From assembly GCF_024199925.1 (NCBI RefSeq), contig NZ_JANADR010000001.1, positions 5,335,501 through 5,399,500 of the forward strand: a stretch of DNA of 64,000 bases, written 5' to 3'. The DNA is from Bradyrhizobium sp. CCGUVB1N3 (GTDB taxonomy: Bacteria > Pseudomonadota > Alphaproteobacteria > Rhizobiales > Xanthobacteraceae). Under the pieces are notes generated by a model. That model was not told where the DNA came from. It saw only the letters and a list, made by a program, of their open reading frames with translations, and made no database searches. Positions 63,569 to 64,000 of the stretch are shown here, one piece after another; position 1 is the first letter of the stretch, and each line of letters starts with the position of its first letter. A program made the translations under genes and the position numbers.

Positions 63569-64000
63569 CGGGCGAACTGCAATGTGCCGCGGGCAAAGCG
63601 CCGTTCGAGCAGCATCTGGAGCGGCGTCAGGATCGACACCACAAGGAGATACCACAGGCCGGCGACGATCAGGAGCTCGATCACGCGCGAATTGGCGTAG
63701 TAGATGTTTTCCGCGTTGTGCAGCACCTCCGGATACTGGATGACGCTGGCGAGCGAGGTCGCCTTGACGAGGCCAATGAACTCGTTGCCGATCGGCGGAA
63801 TCACCACCCGCATCGCCTGCGGCAGGATGATCCGGCGCAGCGCACGCAGCCGGCCCATGCCGATCGCCTGCGCTGCCTCATACTGCCCGATATCGACCGA
63901 CAGCATGCCTGCGCGCATCACCTCCGAGGTGTAGGCGCCCTGGTTGATGCCGAGCCCCAGCAGCGCCGCAAGGAACGGCGTCATGACGTCGACCGCGCGC
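63565..64000 (-). CDS. Amino-acid-type ABC transporter permease (partial, runs off the window)
   Basis: Only the C-terminal 144 or so residues are inside; the frame stays open to the edge. It contains [15 protein letters not shown], and the EAA loop [22 protein letters not shown] (about 22 residues; key residues E, G and P). Inner-membrane subunit of the importer. The N-terminus and any further genes lie beyond base 64000. Confidence 0.93.
   Translation of the reverse strand, partial: RAVDVMTPFLAALLGLGINQGAYTSEVMRAGMLSVDIGQYEAAQAIGMGRLRALRRIILPQAMRVVIPPIGNEFIGLVKATSLASVIQYPEVLHNAENIYYANSRVIELLIVAGLWYLLVVSILTPLQMLLERRFARGTLQFAR

Overview
The window looks like chromosomal DNA of a Bradyrhizobium-type alphaproteobacterium (Nitrobacteraceae). 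The evidence is a GC-rich sequence, an alphaproteobacterial tol-pal/tilS/ftsH block, DUF1244-DUF1036-pyk synteny, and several families of short palindromic repeats that I associate with Bradyrhizobium. The genus call is inference from recognition, not a database search. No rRNA, tRNA, CRISPR or prophage was seen.

Layout. 0-3.5 kb: DUF1244, DUF1036 and pyk, then a TetR regulator. 3.6-7 kb: two multi-pass membrane proteins of glycosyltransferase type flanking a lone Flp pilin. 7-20 kb: one long leftward block, in transcription order tolQ-tolR-tolA-tolB, a GGDEF/EAL protein, a FeeM-like N-acyltransferase, pal, cpoB, tilS, ftsH, DUF3052. 20-27.5 kb: accessory genes (ggt, an SDR/HxlR pair, serine acetyltransferase, DUF2852 with its TetR). 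27.5-34.4 kb: an ECF42-type sigma factor with DGPF/YciI, SnoaL, SRPBCC and VOC proteins, interrupted by about 2.7 kb of unrelated genes and repeats. 34.4-38.3 kb: a GhrA-like dehydrogenase, a small secreted protein and a chemoreceptor. 38.4-45.1 kb: a probable aromatic-acid uptake and catabolism unit (two Amidohydro_2 proteins, Rieske ferredoxin, AAHS transporter, LysR) split by an IS5-type element. 45.1-50.8 kb: TetR/GST, a PQQ alcohol dehydrogenase with cytochrome c and periplasmic binding protein, and a sirtuin. 50.9-52.3 kb: a DctA-like carrier. 52.3-64 kb: a leftward hydantoin/allantoin-type cluster (HyuA, HyuB, racemase, cyclic amidases, polysaccharide-deacetylase-type amidase, two solute-binding proteins, ABC ATPase and permease) running off the right edge.

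The strongest new observation is a local regulon. Four leftward promoters share TGTCGRN-N16-CGTC and lie 28-59 bp upstream of exactly the gene groups expected for an ECF42 sigma factor: yciI pair, SnoaL, SRPBCC-VOC, and yciI-sigma itself. Other regulatory finds are two matching palindromes at the HxlR/SDR pair, two matching 8-3-8 palindromes for the WHG-type TetR and DUF2852, a full CtrA-type box before the FeeM-like gene, and an RpoH-like promoter with a leader hairpin before ftsH.

Other points of interest are the IS element, which carries a translationally coupled passenger gene that runs to the very end of the element and has an in-frame amber; a PQQ dehydrogenase with the W-D-x-D lanthanide signature but no vicinal cysteine pair; an SDR with Phe in place of the catalytic Tyr; and genes whose stop codons are supplied by the edges of one palindromic repeat family.
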